Below are positions 1-9,174 of a DNA stretch of 64,000 nucleotides, one piece after another (within the stretch, counting starts at the first letter, position 1; each line of letters begins with the position of its first letter). The stretch is from Haploplasma modicum ATCC 29102. Its GTDB lineage: Bacteria > Bacillota_I > Bacilli_A > Acholeplasmatales > Acholeplasmataceae. The stretch is taken from the NCBI RefSeq assembly GCF_000687835.1, contig NZ_JHYB01000002.1, positions 62,001-126,000 on the forward strand. The letters are read 5' to 3'. The position numbers and the translations under genes are program-made. A model generated the notes under the pieces. That model made no database searches, had not been told where the DNA came from, and saw only the letters and a program-made list of their open reading frames with translations.

Positions 1-76
1 TTGGTATAGTAATACTAAACAAAAATATAAGAAAATAATTAAAATATTATAAATATTAAACAAAGGGGGAATTAAG

Positions 77-1354
77 ATGGCAGCCTTAATAGAATTAAAG
101 GATGTTACTAAAGAATTTAATGGACAAGTCGTACTTCGTGGAATTGACTTAGTTATTGAACAAAATGAGTTCGTTACTCTTCTCGGTCCTTCAGGATGTG
201 GAAAAACAACTACACTTAAAATAATTGGTGGGTTCACTGAGGCCAATTCAGGACAAGTTATATTTGATGGTAAGGATATTGCACATATTCCGGCTCATAG
301 GAGACCTACTAATACGGTATTCCAAAGATATGCTTTATTCCCACATTTAGATGTTTATGAAAATGTTGCTTTTGGTCTTAGAGTAAAGGGAAGAAACGTT
401 GGACAAAAAAGACAAATTAATAGTATTGAAAAGAACTTTAAAAAAGAAATTACAAAGTTAGATAATGCTTTAAATCAAAATATTTTAGAATTAAAGGCTA
501 AAGGTTATGACTATGATGAATATAAAGTAAAAGAAGATGCCTTATATGAAAAATATGATTTAAAAGTAGAAAAAGCAACAGAGAAGAAAAATGATAAAAT
601 TAGCCATTTAGAAAATACATTTATTAATAAAAAAGATTTTGAACATTTAATTAAAAATAAAGTAACAAAATATTTAAAAATGGTTGGTTTAGAAGGTTAT
701 GAACACCGTGATATTAGCAAATTATCTGGTGGACAACAACAAAGAGTTGCAATTGCAAGAGCGCTAATTAATGAACCAAAGGTACTTTTATTAGATGAGC
801 CACTTGCAGCACTTGACTTAAAACTAAGACAAGAAATGCAATATGAATTAAAAGAATTACAAAAAAGTGCTGGAATTACTTTTATTTTTGTAACACATGA
901 TCAAGAAGAAGCTTTAACAATGAGTGATAAGATTGTTGTTATGAATAATGGTGAAATTCAACAAATTGGCACCCCTGAAGATATTTATAATGAACCAATC
1001 AACACATTTGTTGCTAAGTTTATTGGTGAATCAAATATTATTGAAGGAATTATGAAAGATGATTATTTAGTAAACTTTGATGGACAAGATTATACATGTG
1101 TTGATAAAGGGTTTGCTAGAAATGAAAAAGTAGATATCGTTATTAGACCAGAAGACATTGATATTGTTAAAGTAGGTAAAGGTTTATTAACTGGTGTAGT
1201 AGATAGTGTTGCTTTTAAAGGAGTACACTATGAAATTGACGTTATAACAAATGATAGAACATATACAATCCATACAACTGATTATAGTAAGGTAGGAGAA
1301 AAAGTTGATATTACATTTAATCCAGAAGATATTCATATCATGGAGGAATGGTAA
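77..1354 (+). CDS. potA: Spermidine/putrescine ABC importer ATPase PotA
   Basis: ATP-hydrolysing subunit of a polyamine importer, acting at the inner face of the membrane. Visible are the Walker A motif GPSGCGKTT (about residues 37-45), the Q-loop around residue 83, the signature LSGGQQQR (about 216), Walker [12 protein letters not shown] and the THDQEEA switch, followed by a TOBE-type C-terminal domain from about residue 290. At 425 residues it is longer than the usual 350-380, because a charged lysine/glutamate-rich stretch of roughly 80 residues sits between the Q-loop region and the signature (about 107-195); inserts here are known in mollicute PotA proteins. The start has a GGGGGAA ribosome site. 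It is the first gene of potABCD, whose order supports the assignment. Confidence 0.93.
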   Translation: MAALIELKDVTKEFNGQVVLRGIDLVIEQNEFVTLLGPSGCGKTTTLKIIGGFTEANSGQVIFDGKDIAHIPAHRRPTNTVFQRYALFPHLDVYENVAFGLRVKGRNVGQKRQINSIEKNFKKEITKLDNALNQNILELKAKGYDYDEYKVKEDALYEKYDLKVEKATEKKNDKISHLENTFINKKDFEHLIKNKVTKYLKMVGLEGYEHRDISKLSGGQQQRVAIARALINEPKVLLLDEPLAALDLKLRQEMQYELKELQKSAGITFIFVTHDQEEALTMSDKIVVMNNGEIQQIGTPEDIYNEPINTFVAKFIGESNIIEGIMKDDYLVNFDGQDYTCVDKGFARNEKVDIVIRPEDIDIVKVGKGLLTGVVDSVAFKGVHYEIDVITNDRTYTIHTTDYSKVGEKVDITFNPEDIHIMEEW

Positions 1355-2226
1355 TGCCTTTAATTATTGATAAGTTTAAGAAAAACAAAGATGAAGAATC
1401 AAAAATTAAAAAAACAATCTTATCTAACAATAGTACACTTCTTGGAATTCCATATTATATTTTATTGTTTGGTTTAATTGTTTTTCCATTTTTTATAATG
1501 GTTCTTTATGCATTTAGTAGTACAAGCGGCAGTATTTTTCAAATTGAATTTACTTTAAAAAACTTTGCAATGTTTTTTAACGAAAAATTGTTTGTTAAAA
1601 CAATGTTTGAATCACTTTATTTAGCTGCTCTTTCAACAGTTTTTACTCTTCTTGTAGGTTATCCTTTAGCATATTTTATAACTAAACAATCAAGAAGAAA
1701 ACAAGCTTTATTAATAGCATTAATAACATCAACAATGTGGGTTAATATGCTAATTAGAGCGAATGCTTTAAAACAAGTAACAGAAATGTTTGCTCCTAAA
1801 TTATTAGGGACAGATTTTATAATTATTTTAGGTAATGTTTATATGTTCTTACCATTTATGGTACTGCCAATTTATACAATATTATCTAGAATTGATAAAA
1901 GTTTATTAGAAGGTGCAGCAGATTTAGGTGCAACACCACTCCAAACTTTTAGACGAGTTGTTTTACCACTTTCATTATCAGGTGTTGTATCTGGATCTAT
2001 GATGGTATTTTTACCAGCAGCGACAACCCTTATTGTTCCTAAGTATTTGGGTGATGGTAAAAGAATTTTAATTGGTAAATTAATTGAAGATGCAGTTTTA
2101 CAAAGTCATAATTATGGTTATGGAGCAGCTGTATCAATTGTAATAGGAGTAATATTAATTGGTTTTATCGTATTACTTAAAAAAGTAGATAAATATGATG
2201 AGGTGCTTTCAAATGAAGAAGACTAA
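1354..2226 (+). CDS. potB: Spermidine/putrescine ABC transporter permease PotB
   Basis: Membrane permease with about six hydrophobic segments and the binding-protein-dependent transport signature LLEGAADLGATPLQTFRRVVL (EAA loop, split here only for description: AADLGATP core) that contacts PotA. I chose the ATG at 1354 over the one at 1348 because GGAGG at 1342-1346 lies 7 nt before 1354 but only 1 nt before 1348; the start then overlaps the potA stop as TAATG. The tandem position between potA and potC confirms the role. The product imports polyamines together with PotC. Confidence 0.9.
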   Translation: MPLIIDKFKKNKDEESKIKKTILSNNSTLLGIPYYILLFGLIVFPFFIMVLYAFSSTSGSIFQIEFTLKNFAMFFNEKLFVKTMFESLYLAALSTVFTLLVGYPLAYFITKQSRRKQALLIALITSTMWVNMLIRANALKQVTEMFAPKLLGTDFIIILGNVYMFLPFMVLPIYTILSRIDKSLLEGAADLGATPLQTFRRVVLPLSLSGVVSGSMMVFLPAATTLIVPKYLGDGKRILIGKLIEDAVLQSHNYGYGAAVSIVIGVILIGFIVLLKKVDKYDEVLSNEED

Positions 2227-2992
2227 TCGTTTAATTGAAAACATTTATTTTATAATAATAATATTGTTTACTTACATCCCAATGGCATCAATGATCATAT
2301 TTTCTTTTAACAAGAGTAAATCTCTTACCAAATGGACAGGATTTAGTTTAGAGTGGTATGTTAAACTATTTCAAGATAGAGATATAATTGAGGCAATTAC
2401 AAATACAATTACAGTTGCTGTAATTTCAACATTAGTTGCAACAATAATTGGGACATTAGTTTCAATTGCCCTAACTAAACATAAGAAATTATTTAAAGAG
2501 ACAATTCTAGGATTAAGTAATATTCCAATATTAAGTCCAGAAATTGTAACTGCTATTGCATTTTTCGTATTCTTTGGTGCGTTTGCAATTCAAAAAGGTA
2601 TGACAACAATGATTTTAGCGCATATTGCATTTAGTACACCATATGTAATACTTGCAGTTTATCCTAAGGTTAAAAGCTTAGATAAAGACTTAGTTAATGC
2701 AGCCTATGATTTAGGTGCAACGCCTAGACAAGCATTATTCAAGGTGATTTTACCGCAAATTAAAGTAGCAATTTTTGCTGGTGCAGCAATTGCTTTTGCG
2801 ATGAGTTTTGATGACTTTGTTATTTCCTATTTTGCCTCAGGCGGAATGGTTAAAAACATCTCAATTTATCTTTATACATTAAAAAGAGGAATTGAACCAA
2901 CTGTTAATGCACTATCAGCAATAATTATGATAGGAGTTGGAATTAAAGTAGCATTTGATTATATTAAATCAGGGAAGGAAAATGAAGAATAA
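2213..2992 (+). CDS. potC: Spermidine/putrescine ABC transporter permease PotC
   Basis: Second permease of the polyamine importer, about 259 residues with six membrane segments and the EAA-loop core AAYDLGATPRQALF near residue 165. The ATG at 2213 is preferred because AGGTG lies just upstream; it starts inside the end of potB (14-nt overlap), indicating translational coupling. An alternative upstream ATG at 2195 would add six residues without a ribosome site. The stop overlaps the potD start. Confidence 0.9.
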   Translation: MKKTNRLIENIYFIIIILFTYIPMASMIIFSFNKSKSLTKWTGFSLEWYVKLFQDRDIIEAITNTITVAVISTLVATIIGTLVSIALTKHKKLFKETILGLSNIPILSPEIVTAIAFFVFFGAFAIQKGMTTMILAHIAFSTPYVILAVYPKVKSLDKDLVNAAYDLGATPRQALFKVILPQIKVAIFAGAAIAFAMSFDDFVISYFASGGMVKNISIYLYTLKRGIEPTVNALSAIIMIGVGIKVAFDYIKSGKENEE

Positions 2993-4065
2993 TGAAAAAA
3001 ATATTAATGTTTATAGGTATTTTTGCAGTAACATTATTGTTAACTGCTTGTGGAAATAAAGAAAAATTAAATTTATATATTCCAAATGAATATATTGATA
3101 GTAGTTTAGTAAAGGCTTTTGAAAAAGAGCATAATGTTAGAGTTAAAATTATTACATTTAATTCAAATGAAGTTGCACTTGGTCAAGTTAGAGCAAACAA
3201 ATACGATATTGTTGTTCCTAGTGATTATGCAATTGAAGAATTAGCAAAAGAAGGATTACTTGAAGAATTAAATGGTAGAGAATTTTTTGAAGAAGGGTTC
3301 GAATTTGCTCCAGGTCTAGAAGCATTCTTCGAACAATTAAATGAAGATGGATTTGATTTCTTAAAATATTCAGTTCCTTATTTCTGGGGTTCACTTGGAG
3401 TTTTATATAACCATAATAAAATAACTTTAGATAGAATGGAAAAAGATGGCTATAAAGTGATTGCTGATCAATCATTAGAAACAATTATTTATGACTCATC
3501 AAGAGATGCAATAATGGTTGGCTTACTAGCAAATGGTAAAATGTTACATGATGCAAATAGAGATGAAGCAACATTAAAAGCTGATTTAAAACAAGCTGAA
3601 GAATGGTTAGTAAGTGCAAAAGGACCAAAAACAAGTATTTTATCAGATGAAATCTTAACAGATATGTTATCAGGAACTAAATATGATGCTGCAATTACAT
3701 ATAGTGGTGATGCTGCATATATTATGAGTGAAAACGAAAATTATAGTTTCTATATTCCTGAAAATACTAATGTTTTTGCTGATGGTTTTGTTATTCCTAA
3801 AAATGCTCAAAACAAAGAATTAGCAAAAAAATTCATTGAATTTATGTCAACTTATGAAGCATCATTAGATAATACAATTGAAATTGGCTATACATCAGTT
3901 AGAAATGATGTTTATACAGAAATGACTAAAGAAGGTGGAGATTTTAGCGAACCAAGATTAAAATATGCTTATGAAACAAAAGTTAGTTTGTTCCAAATTT
4001 TTAGATATGATCAAAAATTAAAAGAACTAATTGACCAAGCATGGCAAAGAGTATCAGTATCTTAA
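2992..4065 (+). CDS. potD: Polyamine-binding lipoprotein PotD
   Basis: Extracellular substrate-binding protein of the importer, anchored by lipid. The N-terminus has a hydrophobic signal ending in the lipobox LTAC with Cys at residue 20. The rest resembles the bacterial solute-binding fold of PotD/PotF (357 residues, normal length), including the stretch YDIVVPSDYAIEELAKEG typical of these proteins. The start overlaps the potC stop (TAATG), so all four genes form one operon, closed by a terminator hairpin at 4082-4105. Which polyamine it prefers cannot be read from the sequence. Confidence 0.9.
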   Translation: MKKILMFIGIFAVTLLLTACGNKEKLNLYIPNEYIDSSLVKAFEKEHNVRVKIITFNSNEVALGQVRANKYDIVVPSDYAIEELAKEGLLEELNGREFFEEGFEFAPGLEAFFEQLNEDGFDFLKYSVPYFWGSLGVLYNHNKITLDRMEKDGYKVIADQSLETIIYDSSRDAIMVGLLANGKMLHDANRDEATLKADLKQAEEWLVSAKGPKTSILSDEILTDMLSGTKYDAAITYSGDAAYIMSENENYSFYIPENTNVFADGFVIPKNAQNKELAKKFIEFMSTYEASLDNTIEIGYTSVRNDVYTEMTKEGGDFSEPRLKYAYETKVSLFQIFRYDQKLKELIDQAWQRVSVS

Positions 4066-4081
4066 TAATTTAAGTAACATT

Positions 4082-4105
4082 AACCTCTCTAAATTGAGAG
4101 GTTAT
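4082..4105 (+). terminator. Rho-independent terminator after potABCD
   Basis: AACCTCTC, six-base loop, GAGAGGTT, then ATTCTTTT. The position directly after the potD stop and before the nusB promoter region supports an operon end. Confidence 0.85.
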
Positions 4106-4156
4106 TCTTTTATAAATGACTGATTTATGTTAAAATAAAATACGAGGTGTAATCAT

Positions 4157-4516
4157 ATGAATAAGTTTGAGAAACTAGATAGAGAAAAATTAATAATAGC
4201 TTTATATCAATATGATTTAATGAAAAAAGAAGACTTCGAAATTGAAGAATTAAAAAACATTATTGAAAAACTTGATGAAATAGATGATATTATTGTAAGT
4301 AACCTAACAAATTATACAATTAATCGATTATCATTTATTGACCGTGCAATTATTAGACTAGCAACATACGAATTAAGATACAAAGATTTAGCGGTTGCGA
4401 TAATAATTGATGAGGCTGTAAACTATACAAAGAAGTATAGTGATTTAGATGACGAAAAGCAACACAAATTTACAAATAGACTATTAGATAATATCGCAAA
4501 AGATATAAGGGGTTGA
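4157..4516 (+). CDS. nusB: Transcription antitermination protein NusB
   Basis: Small helical RNA-binding protein (119 residues, slightly short for the family's 130-140) that acts with NusE in rRNA antitermination. The C-terminal half carries the family pattern IDRAIIRLATYELRY, followed by AVIIDEAVNYTKKYS and the end NRLLDNIAKD, all typical of NusB. The ribosome site is GAGGTG. It is directly followed by xseA with a 4-bp gap, a nusB-xseA-xseB order common in Firmicutes. Confidence 0.92.
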   Translation: MNKFEKLDREKLIIALYQYDLMKKEDFEIEELKNIIEKLDEIDDIIVSNLTNYTINRLSFIDRAIIRLATYELRYKDLAVAIIIDEAVNYTKKYSDLDDEKQHKFTNRLLDNIAKDIRG

Positions 4517-4520
4517 TTAT

Positions 4521-5924
4521 TTGTTAGATACGGCTTTAACAGTTAGTCAGTTAACGTATAAAATTAAATATTTACTCGAAAACGAAAATTCATTTAAAGG
4601 ATTTGTTTTAAAGGGTGAAATATCAAATTTAACAAATCACCGCTCAGGTCATTTGTATTTTGCACTTAAAGATGAAAATGCACAAATTAAGGCAATCATG
4701 TTTCAATCAAGTGCGCAAAAATTAAAGTTTAAACCAAAAGATGGTGACAAAGTAATTGTTACAGGAAGTATTACACTATATGCACCACAAGGTTCATATA
4801 GTATTCAAGTAAACTCAATGTCATTATCTGGTGCCGGTGAATTATATTTAAAATATTTAGAACTAAAAGATAAGTTAAAAAATCTTGGTTGGTTTGATAA
4901 GCCTAAAAGAGAGTTACCTAAATATCCAAAAACAATTGGTGTAGTTACATCACCAACTGGTGCAGTTATTGAAGATATAAAAAATACGATTAATAGGAGA
5001 TACCGTTTAGTCGATATTATTTTATATCCCGCACTAGTACAAGGTGCCCAATCAAGTTTAAGTATTAGTACGCAAATTGAAAAAGCAAATAGTGATAATA
5101 TTTGTGATGTTTTAATTGTTGGACGCGGTGGTGGTTCAATTGAAGATCTTTGGGGTTTTAATGAACTTGCAACAATTAGTGCAATCTATAATTCAAAGAT
5201 ACCGGTTATCACTGCAATCGGTCATGAGACTGATGATACAATCTCAGATTTAGTAAGTGACCTAAGGGCACCAACACCAACTGCAGCTGCAGAACTTGCA
5301 ACACCAAGTAGTCTTGTTTTAAGTAATAACTTAGTTGATATATACAGAAAAATTAGTTATATGTATCAAAATATTTTAAATACAAATCAAGCAAACCTTT
5401 TAAATATAATTGAACGTCTAGATTTATCAAGTCCCGTTAAAAAATTAAATGTTTTAAGTGAAAAACTTGATAAAAATGAAAAATTTATAAAAACTTATTA
5501 TACTTATAAGCTTAATGAAAGTAAAAGTAATTTAGCAAAATTAGAACTTAAGCTAAAGAGTCTATCTCCTAAGAATAAATTAGAGTCAAGTATTAAAGAT
5601 TTAAATAATTTAAAAGTAAATCTTGATCTATTTTATAATTATAGATTAGAAACAGTTAATAAGAGACTAGTTGATAATATTAAAAAGTTAGACAATAACT
5701 ATCAAAATAATATAGTTTTAAAAATTCAAAAATTTAACTATATTACCGATATCTTAGAAAAAGTAAATCCAACTAATATTATGAAACGGGGATTTTCTCT
5801 AGCTATTGATAAAGATTTTAAAATTATTACAAGTATTAAAGAAGTTAGTGTTAATGACTTAATAAAATTTAAGTTTCATGATGGAAGTGTTACAACTAAA
5901 GTAATTGATAAGGAGGAAAAATAA
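4521..5924 (+). CDS. xseA: Exodeoxyribonuclease VII large subunit XseA
   Basis: Large subunit of the single-strand-specific exonuclease VII. Residues 1-100 form the OB-fold with SNLTNHRSGHLYFALKD; the catalytic domain includes GRGGGSIEDLWGFNE and AIGHETDDTISDLV DLRAPTPTAAAE, followed by a long lysine-rich coiled coil (about 290-420) that in the family binds XseB. The start is TTG at 4521 with AAGGGGTTG upstream; no ATG is available near. It overlaps xseB as TAATG. Confidence 0.93.
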   Translation: MLDTALTVSQLTYKIKYLLENENSFKGFVLKGEISNLTNHRSGHLYFALKDENAQIKAIMFQSSAQKLKFKPKDGDKVIVTGSITLYAPQGSYSIQVNSMSLSGAGELYLKYLELKDKLKNLGWFDKPKRELPKYPKTIGVVTSPTGAVIEDIKNTINRRYRLVDIILYPALVQGAQSSLSISTQIEKANSDNICDVLIVGRGGGSIEDLWGFNELATISAIYNSKIPVITAIGHETDDTISDLVSDLRAPTPTAAAELATPSSLVLSNNLVDIYRKISYMYQNILNTNQANLLNIIERLDLSSPVKKLNVLSEKLDKNEKFIKTYYTYKLNESKSNLAKLELKLKSLSPKNKLESSIKDLNNLKVNLDLFYNYRLETVNKRLVDNIKKLDNNYQNNIVLKIQKFNYITDILEKVNPTNIMKRGFSLAIDKDFKIITSIKEVSVNDLIKFKFHDGSVTTKVIDKEEK

Positions 5925-6109
5925 TGGAAAATAAATCATTTGAAGTTTTAATGGCTGAATTAGAACAATTAGTAAAAGAATTAGAAAACAAAGATATACC
6001 ATTAGACGATGCAGTTAAAAAATACCAAAAAGGTTTAGAATTAACCAAAGTTTGTCATCAAATGTTAAAAGATGCCGAAGAAGTAATTGTAAAGGAAGTA
6101 AAAGAATAA
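5924..6109 (+). CDS. xseB: Exodeoxyribonuclease VII small subunit XseB
   Basis: Short helical partner of XseA (61 residues). The pattern SFEVLMAELEQLVKELE, then DDAVKKYQKGLEL and a second helix, matches the family. The ATG overlaps the xseA stop and GGAGG precedes it. The recN start follows at the stop codon, so the three genes are co-translated. Confidence 0.9.
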   Translation: MENKSFEVLMAELEQLVKELENKDIPLDDAVKKYQKGLELTKVCHQMLKDAEEVIVKEVKE

Positions 6110-7744
6110 GTGATAACAACACTAAAAGTTAAAGACTTTGCTTTGATTGAAGATATTGTTGTTTCTTTTGATCAAGGACTAACAGTTTTAACAGGAGAAA
6201 CCGGTGCGGGTAAATCAATCATCCTTGAAGCACTTTATTTAATCTTTGCTAAAAGATCTGATTCTCAGATGATTAGACATGGGAAAGATAAAGCTTTAGT
6301 TGCTGCGGATTTTATTTTATCGGATGAGTTAATGACGATTTTTGAGCTTCCTAAGCAAATTGAAATTAAAAGAGAAATAGATATTCAAGGTAAACATAAA
6401 ATAACGCTCAATGATAAAGTTATTACTTTAGCATATTTAAAAAATTTAACTGATAAAATCGGTAGCATATTTGAACAAAATGATATGGTTCAATTAATTG
6501 ATGAAAAGTATTATTTATCCTTTATTGATCAAATGGATTTAGAAAAATCAAGTTCTTTATTAAATAACTACTTATTAAAAAGAAGTGACTACTTAGAAGC
6601 TAAGCGTCATTTAGAATCACTAAAATTAAAAAAGAATGATACGTTAGAACAAAAAGAGTTCCACGAATATCAACTAAATGAATTAAAAAATTACAATTTA
6701 GTAATTGATGAAAAAGAAGAATTAGAAGAAAATATTAGTAAGTTAAAAAACTTTGATAAAATCTCAAGCGGTCTTGCTGAAATAAAAGATAGCTTTAATA
6801 CTAAAGTTGGTGTTGATTATATTTATGATATCAGTAAAATACTAAAAGACTTAGCTAGATTTGATAGCGACTTTAAAGATAAGGATACAAGTCTTTTAAA
6901 TGCATATTATGAAATTAATGATATTCAGTCATTTATTGATGACAAAATATATAATTTAGATTTTAATGAAATAGAATTTAATGAAATGAATGAAAGACAC
7001 TATAGTTTAGTAAAGTTAGAAGAAAAGTACAAAAAAACAGTAAATGAACTTATTAATTATGCTAAGGAATTAGAAGAGAAAATTGAACTAGTTGATAATT
7101 ATGATAACTATATTAGTACCTATGAAAAAAAGGTTAATAACTTATATGAAGAATCATTTAAAGAAGCGGAAAAACTCTCTATTTATCGTAAGAAATTATC
7201 AACTAAGTTTATAGAATTAATTATTAATGAACTAAAAGACTTAGATTTACCCAATGCAAAATTTGAAGTTGCATTTAACAAATCTAATACGTTACTTGAA
7301 GATGGAATTGATCAAATTGATTTTTTAATATCGCTTAATGAAGGTGAACCAATAAGACCACTGTCTAAGGTTGCTAGTGGGGGCGAGAAAGCAAGATTCA
7401 TGTTTGCAATTAAAAGCTTACACGCTAAACAGCACAATTTAAAGCTTTTAGTTCTAGATGAGATTGATATTGGTATAAGTGGTAAAACAGCGGCAAAAGT
7501 AGCGAATAAGATGCTAGAACTAAGTAAAAGCTTGCAACTAATTGTTATAAGTCACTTACCACAAGTTGCTGCAAAGGCAAACACGCATTTTGGGATAAGT
7601 AAAAGATTAGAAAATAATCGAATGATTACAATTATTAATAAATTAAATTATGACGAAAGAATATTAATGATAGCATCAATGTTATCTGATGAGTCATTAA
7701 GTGAGTTTGCTATTTCTCAGGCGAAGATGTTACTAAAAAAATAA
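6110..7744 (+). CDS. recN: DNA repair ATPase RecN
   Basis: SMC-like ATPase used in double-strand-break repair. Walker A GETGAGKS lies at about residues 29-36, the ABC signature ASGGEKAR near 420 and Walker B LLVLDEIDIGISG near 445; long coiled coils separate the two halves. It has 544 residues, near the family's 550. The start is GTG at 6110, directly after the xseB stop, with AAGGAAG upstream. Last gene of the nusB-xseA-xseB-recN operon, closed by a hairpin at 7745. Confidence 0.93.
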   Translation: MITTLKVKDFALIEDIVVSFDQGLTVLTGETGAGKSIILEALYLIFAKRSDSQMIRHGKDKALVAADFILSDELMTIFELPKQIEIKREIDIQGKHKITLNDKVITLAYLKNLTDKIGSIFEQNDMVQLIDEKYYLSFIDQMDLEKSSSLLNNYLLKRSDYLEAKRHLESLKLKKNDTLEQKEFHEYQLNELKNYNLVIDEKEELEENISKLKNFDKISSGLAEIKDSFNTKVGVDYIYDISKILKDLARFDSDFKDKDTSLLNAYYEINDIQSFIDDKIYNLDFNEIEFNEMNERHYSLVKLEEKYKKTVNELINYAKELEEKIELVDNYDNYISTYEKKVNNLYEESFKEAEKLSIYRKKLSTKFIELIINELKDLDLPNAKFEVAFNKSNTLLEDGIDQIDFLISLNEGEPIRPLSKVASGGEKARFMFAIKSLHAKQHNLKLLVLDEIDIGISGKTAAKVANKMLELSKSLQLIVISHLPQVAAKANTHFGISKRLENNRMITIINKLNYDERILMIASMLSDESLSEFAISQAKMLLKK

Positions 7745-7765
7745 AAAAAGGCTTATAGCCTTTTT
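7745..7765. terminator. Bidirectional terminator between recN and the small membrane gene
   Basis: AAAAAGGCT, 3-base loop, AGCCTTTTT. The stem is symmetric with A and T runs on both sides, so it can serve recN on the + strand and the convergent small gene on the - strand. Confidence 0.8.
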
Positions 7766-7785
7766 ATATTATCTGTATTAAACTT

Positions 7786-7965
7786 TTATTTAAGTGCGTC
7801 TATTAAAGCGATGATAAGACCAACAATAACTGTTCCAACCATCCCAATCAGTAAAAACCAAATAATGATTTTACCCCATAAAGTTTCACTTGGATTTTTA
7901 TATGTTTTTGTTTCTTTGTTATTTACTTTCTTTGTTTGTTTAACTGGTTTAGTGTTTTTTGACAT
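7786..7965 (-). CDS. Small single-pass membrane protein, unknown function
   Basis: A 59-residue protein: a basic, lysine/threonine-rich N-terminal half and one C-terminal membrane helix (IIIWFLLIGMVGTVIVGLII). I chose the internal ATG at 7965 (MSKNTKPVKQ) because GAGGTG lies just upstream on the - strand; a longer reading from 8004 lacks a ribosome site. The layout resembles the small DUF4044-type membrane proteins of Firmicutes, but this is resemblance only. It is convergent with recN and shares its terminator. Confidence 0.6.
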   Translation of the reverse strand: MSKNTKPVKQTKKVNNKETKTYKNPSETLWGKIIIWFLLIGMVGTVIVGLIIALIDALK

Positions 7966-8032
7966 TCTGTTCACCTCAAGTATTATCTTTATATATATTA
8001 ACATAAATTTTTAATAATTAAAAGGAGAAAAA

Positions 8033-9136
8033 ATGAAAAGTGCGGCTAAAGTAATATTTCACATCGATTTAAATGCTTTTTTTGCATCTGTTGCAAGCAT
8101 TAATGAACCTTATTTAAAAAATAAGGTGTTTGTTGTTGGGGGAACTAACTTAACAACAAGAGGTGTTATTACAACCGCTTCATATAAAGCAAGAAGAAAA
8201 GGAATTAAATCAGGAATGTCAATTGTTGAGGCAACTAAGATTTATCCTAAGCTTTTAGTAGTTCCAACTGATTATAGTGAAAATAAAAAGTATTCAGATA
8301 TATTTTTTAATGTGCTTAAAGAATATTCAGATTTAGTTCTTAAAGGATCAATCGATGAAGCATATGTTGATATGACGGAGTTATCAAAAAGGTATCATCC
8401 ACTGCAAATAGCAAAAGATATAATGAACCGCCTAAACAAAGAATATAGTCTACCAGTTTCAATTGGTATTGCTCCAACGCTATTTTTAGCTAAAATGGCA
8501 TCTGATTTAAAAAAACCATTAGGAATTACGGTTGTTAGAAAGAAAGATATTGTAAAAAAAATCTTACCACTGCCAATTAAAGATTTATTTGGTTTAGGAA
8601 TAAAGACTTATCCTATCTTAATGAATAAAGGGATTAATTTAATTGGTGATTTTATTAAGGAAGAAAATAAGGAAACTATATTAAGTGTTATGTCAATTGA
8701 TTCTTATAATCATTTTTTAGAAAATATTAAAGGATTAAGCTCAGATATTGTCAATCCTAGTAAATATGATATTCCTAAGTCAATTAGTAGTGAGACGACA
8801 TTTAATTATGATGTTAGTAACGTTGAGGCAATTATGCTTGAAATGAAAAATCTTTTTGATGAATCATATAATAGATTAATTAAGGAAAAAGTAATTTGTA
8901 AAACTGTTACTATTAAAATTAGATATAGTGATTTTCAGACAATTACTAGATCTAAATCAATTGAAGATTTTACAAAAGATTATCATACATTAGAAACATT
9001 AATGGAAGAAATCTTTTATGATAATTATAATAGTGAAGAGCTAAGATTAGTTGGTGTTGGTTTTTCTAATATGATTTTAGAAGAGGATTATAGGGAAGAT
9101 TTTAATCTTTTTACATATCAAAAACTAATAAAGTAA
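8033..9136 (+). CDS. dinB: DNA polymerase IV (Y-family)
   Basis: Translesion DNA polymerase. The N-terminus HIDLNAFFASV carries the first metal-binding Asp, and GSIDEAYVDMTEL carries the catalytic Asp-Glu pair; the steric-gate region and the helix-hairpin-helix (LFGLGIKTYPILMNKGI) follow. Length 367 residues is typical. AAAGGAGA precedes the ATG. It lies in a stretch rich in repair genes (recN, xseAB, nfo). A PCNA-type clamp-binding motif could be in the C-terminal FNLFTY. Confidence 0.9.
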   Translation: MKSAAKVIFHIDLNAFFASVASINEPYLKNKVFVVGGTNLTTRGVITTASYKARRKGIKSGMSIVEATKIYPKLLVVPTDYSENKKYSDIFFNVLKEYSDLVLKGSIDEAYVDMTELSKRYHPLQIAKDIMNRLNKEYSLPVSIGIAPTLFLAKMASDLKKPLGITVVRKKDIVKKILPLPIKDLFGLGIKTYPILMNKGINLIGDFIKEENKETILSVMSIDSYNHFLENIKGLSSDIVNPSKYDIPKSISSETTFNYDVSNVEAIMLEMKNLFDESYNRLIKEKVICKTVTIKIRYSDFQTITRSKSIEDFTKDYHTLETLMEEIFYDNYNSEELRLVGVGFSNMILEEDYREDFNLFTYQKLIK

Positions 9137-9141
9137 TATCA

Positions 9142-9150
9142 TGATATAAT
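9142..9150 (+). promoter_or_regulatory. Extended -10 promoter before the DEAD-box helicase gene
   Basis: TGATATAAT lies 25 bp before the ATG, an extended -10 (TGnTATAAT). No clear -35 was found. The same nonamer pattern precedes other genes in this window. Confidence 0.5.
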
Positions 9151-9174
9151 AATATAGCAAGAAAGAGGAATAAT

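Noticed and set aside
3218-3484. 88-residue frame on the - strand inside potD
   Set aside because: Leu/His-rich shadow of the potD frame, no ribosome site and no promoter.
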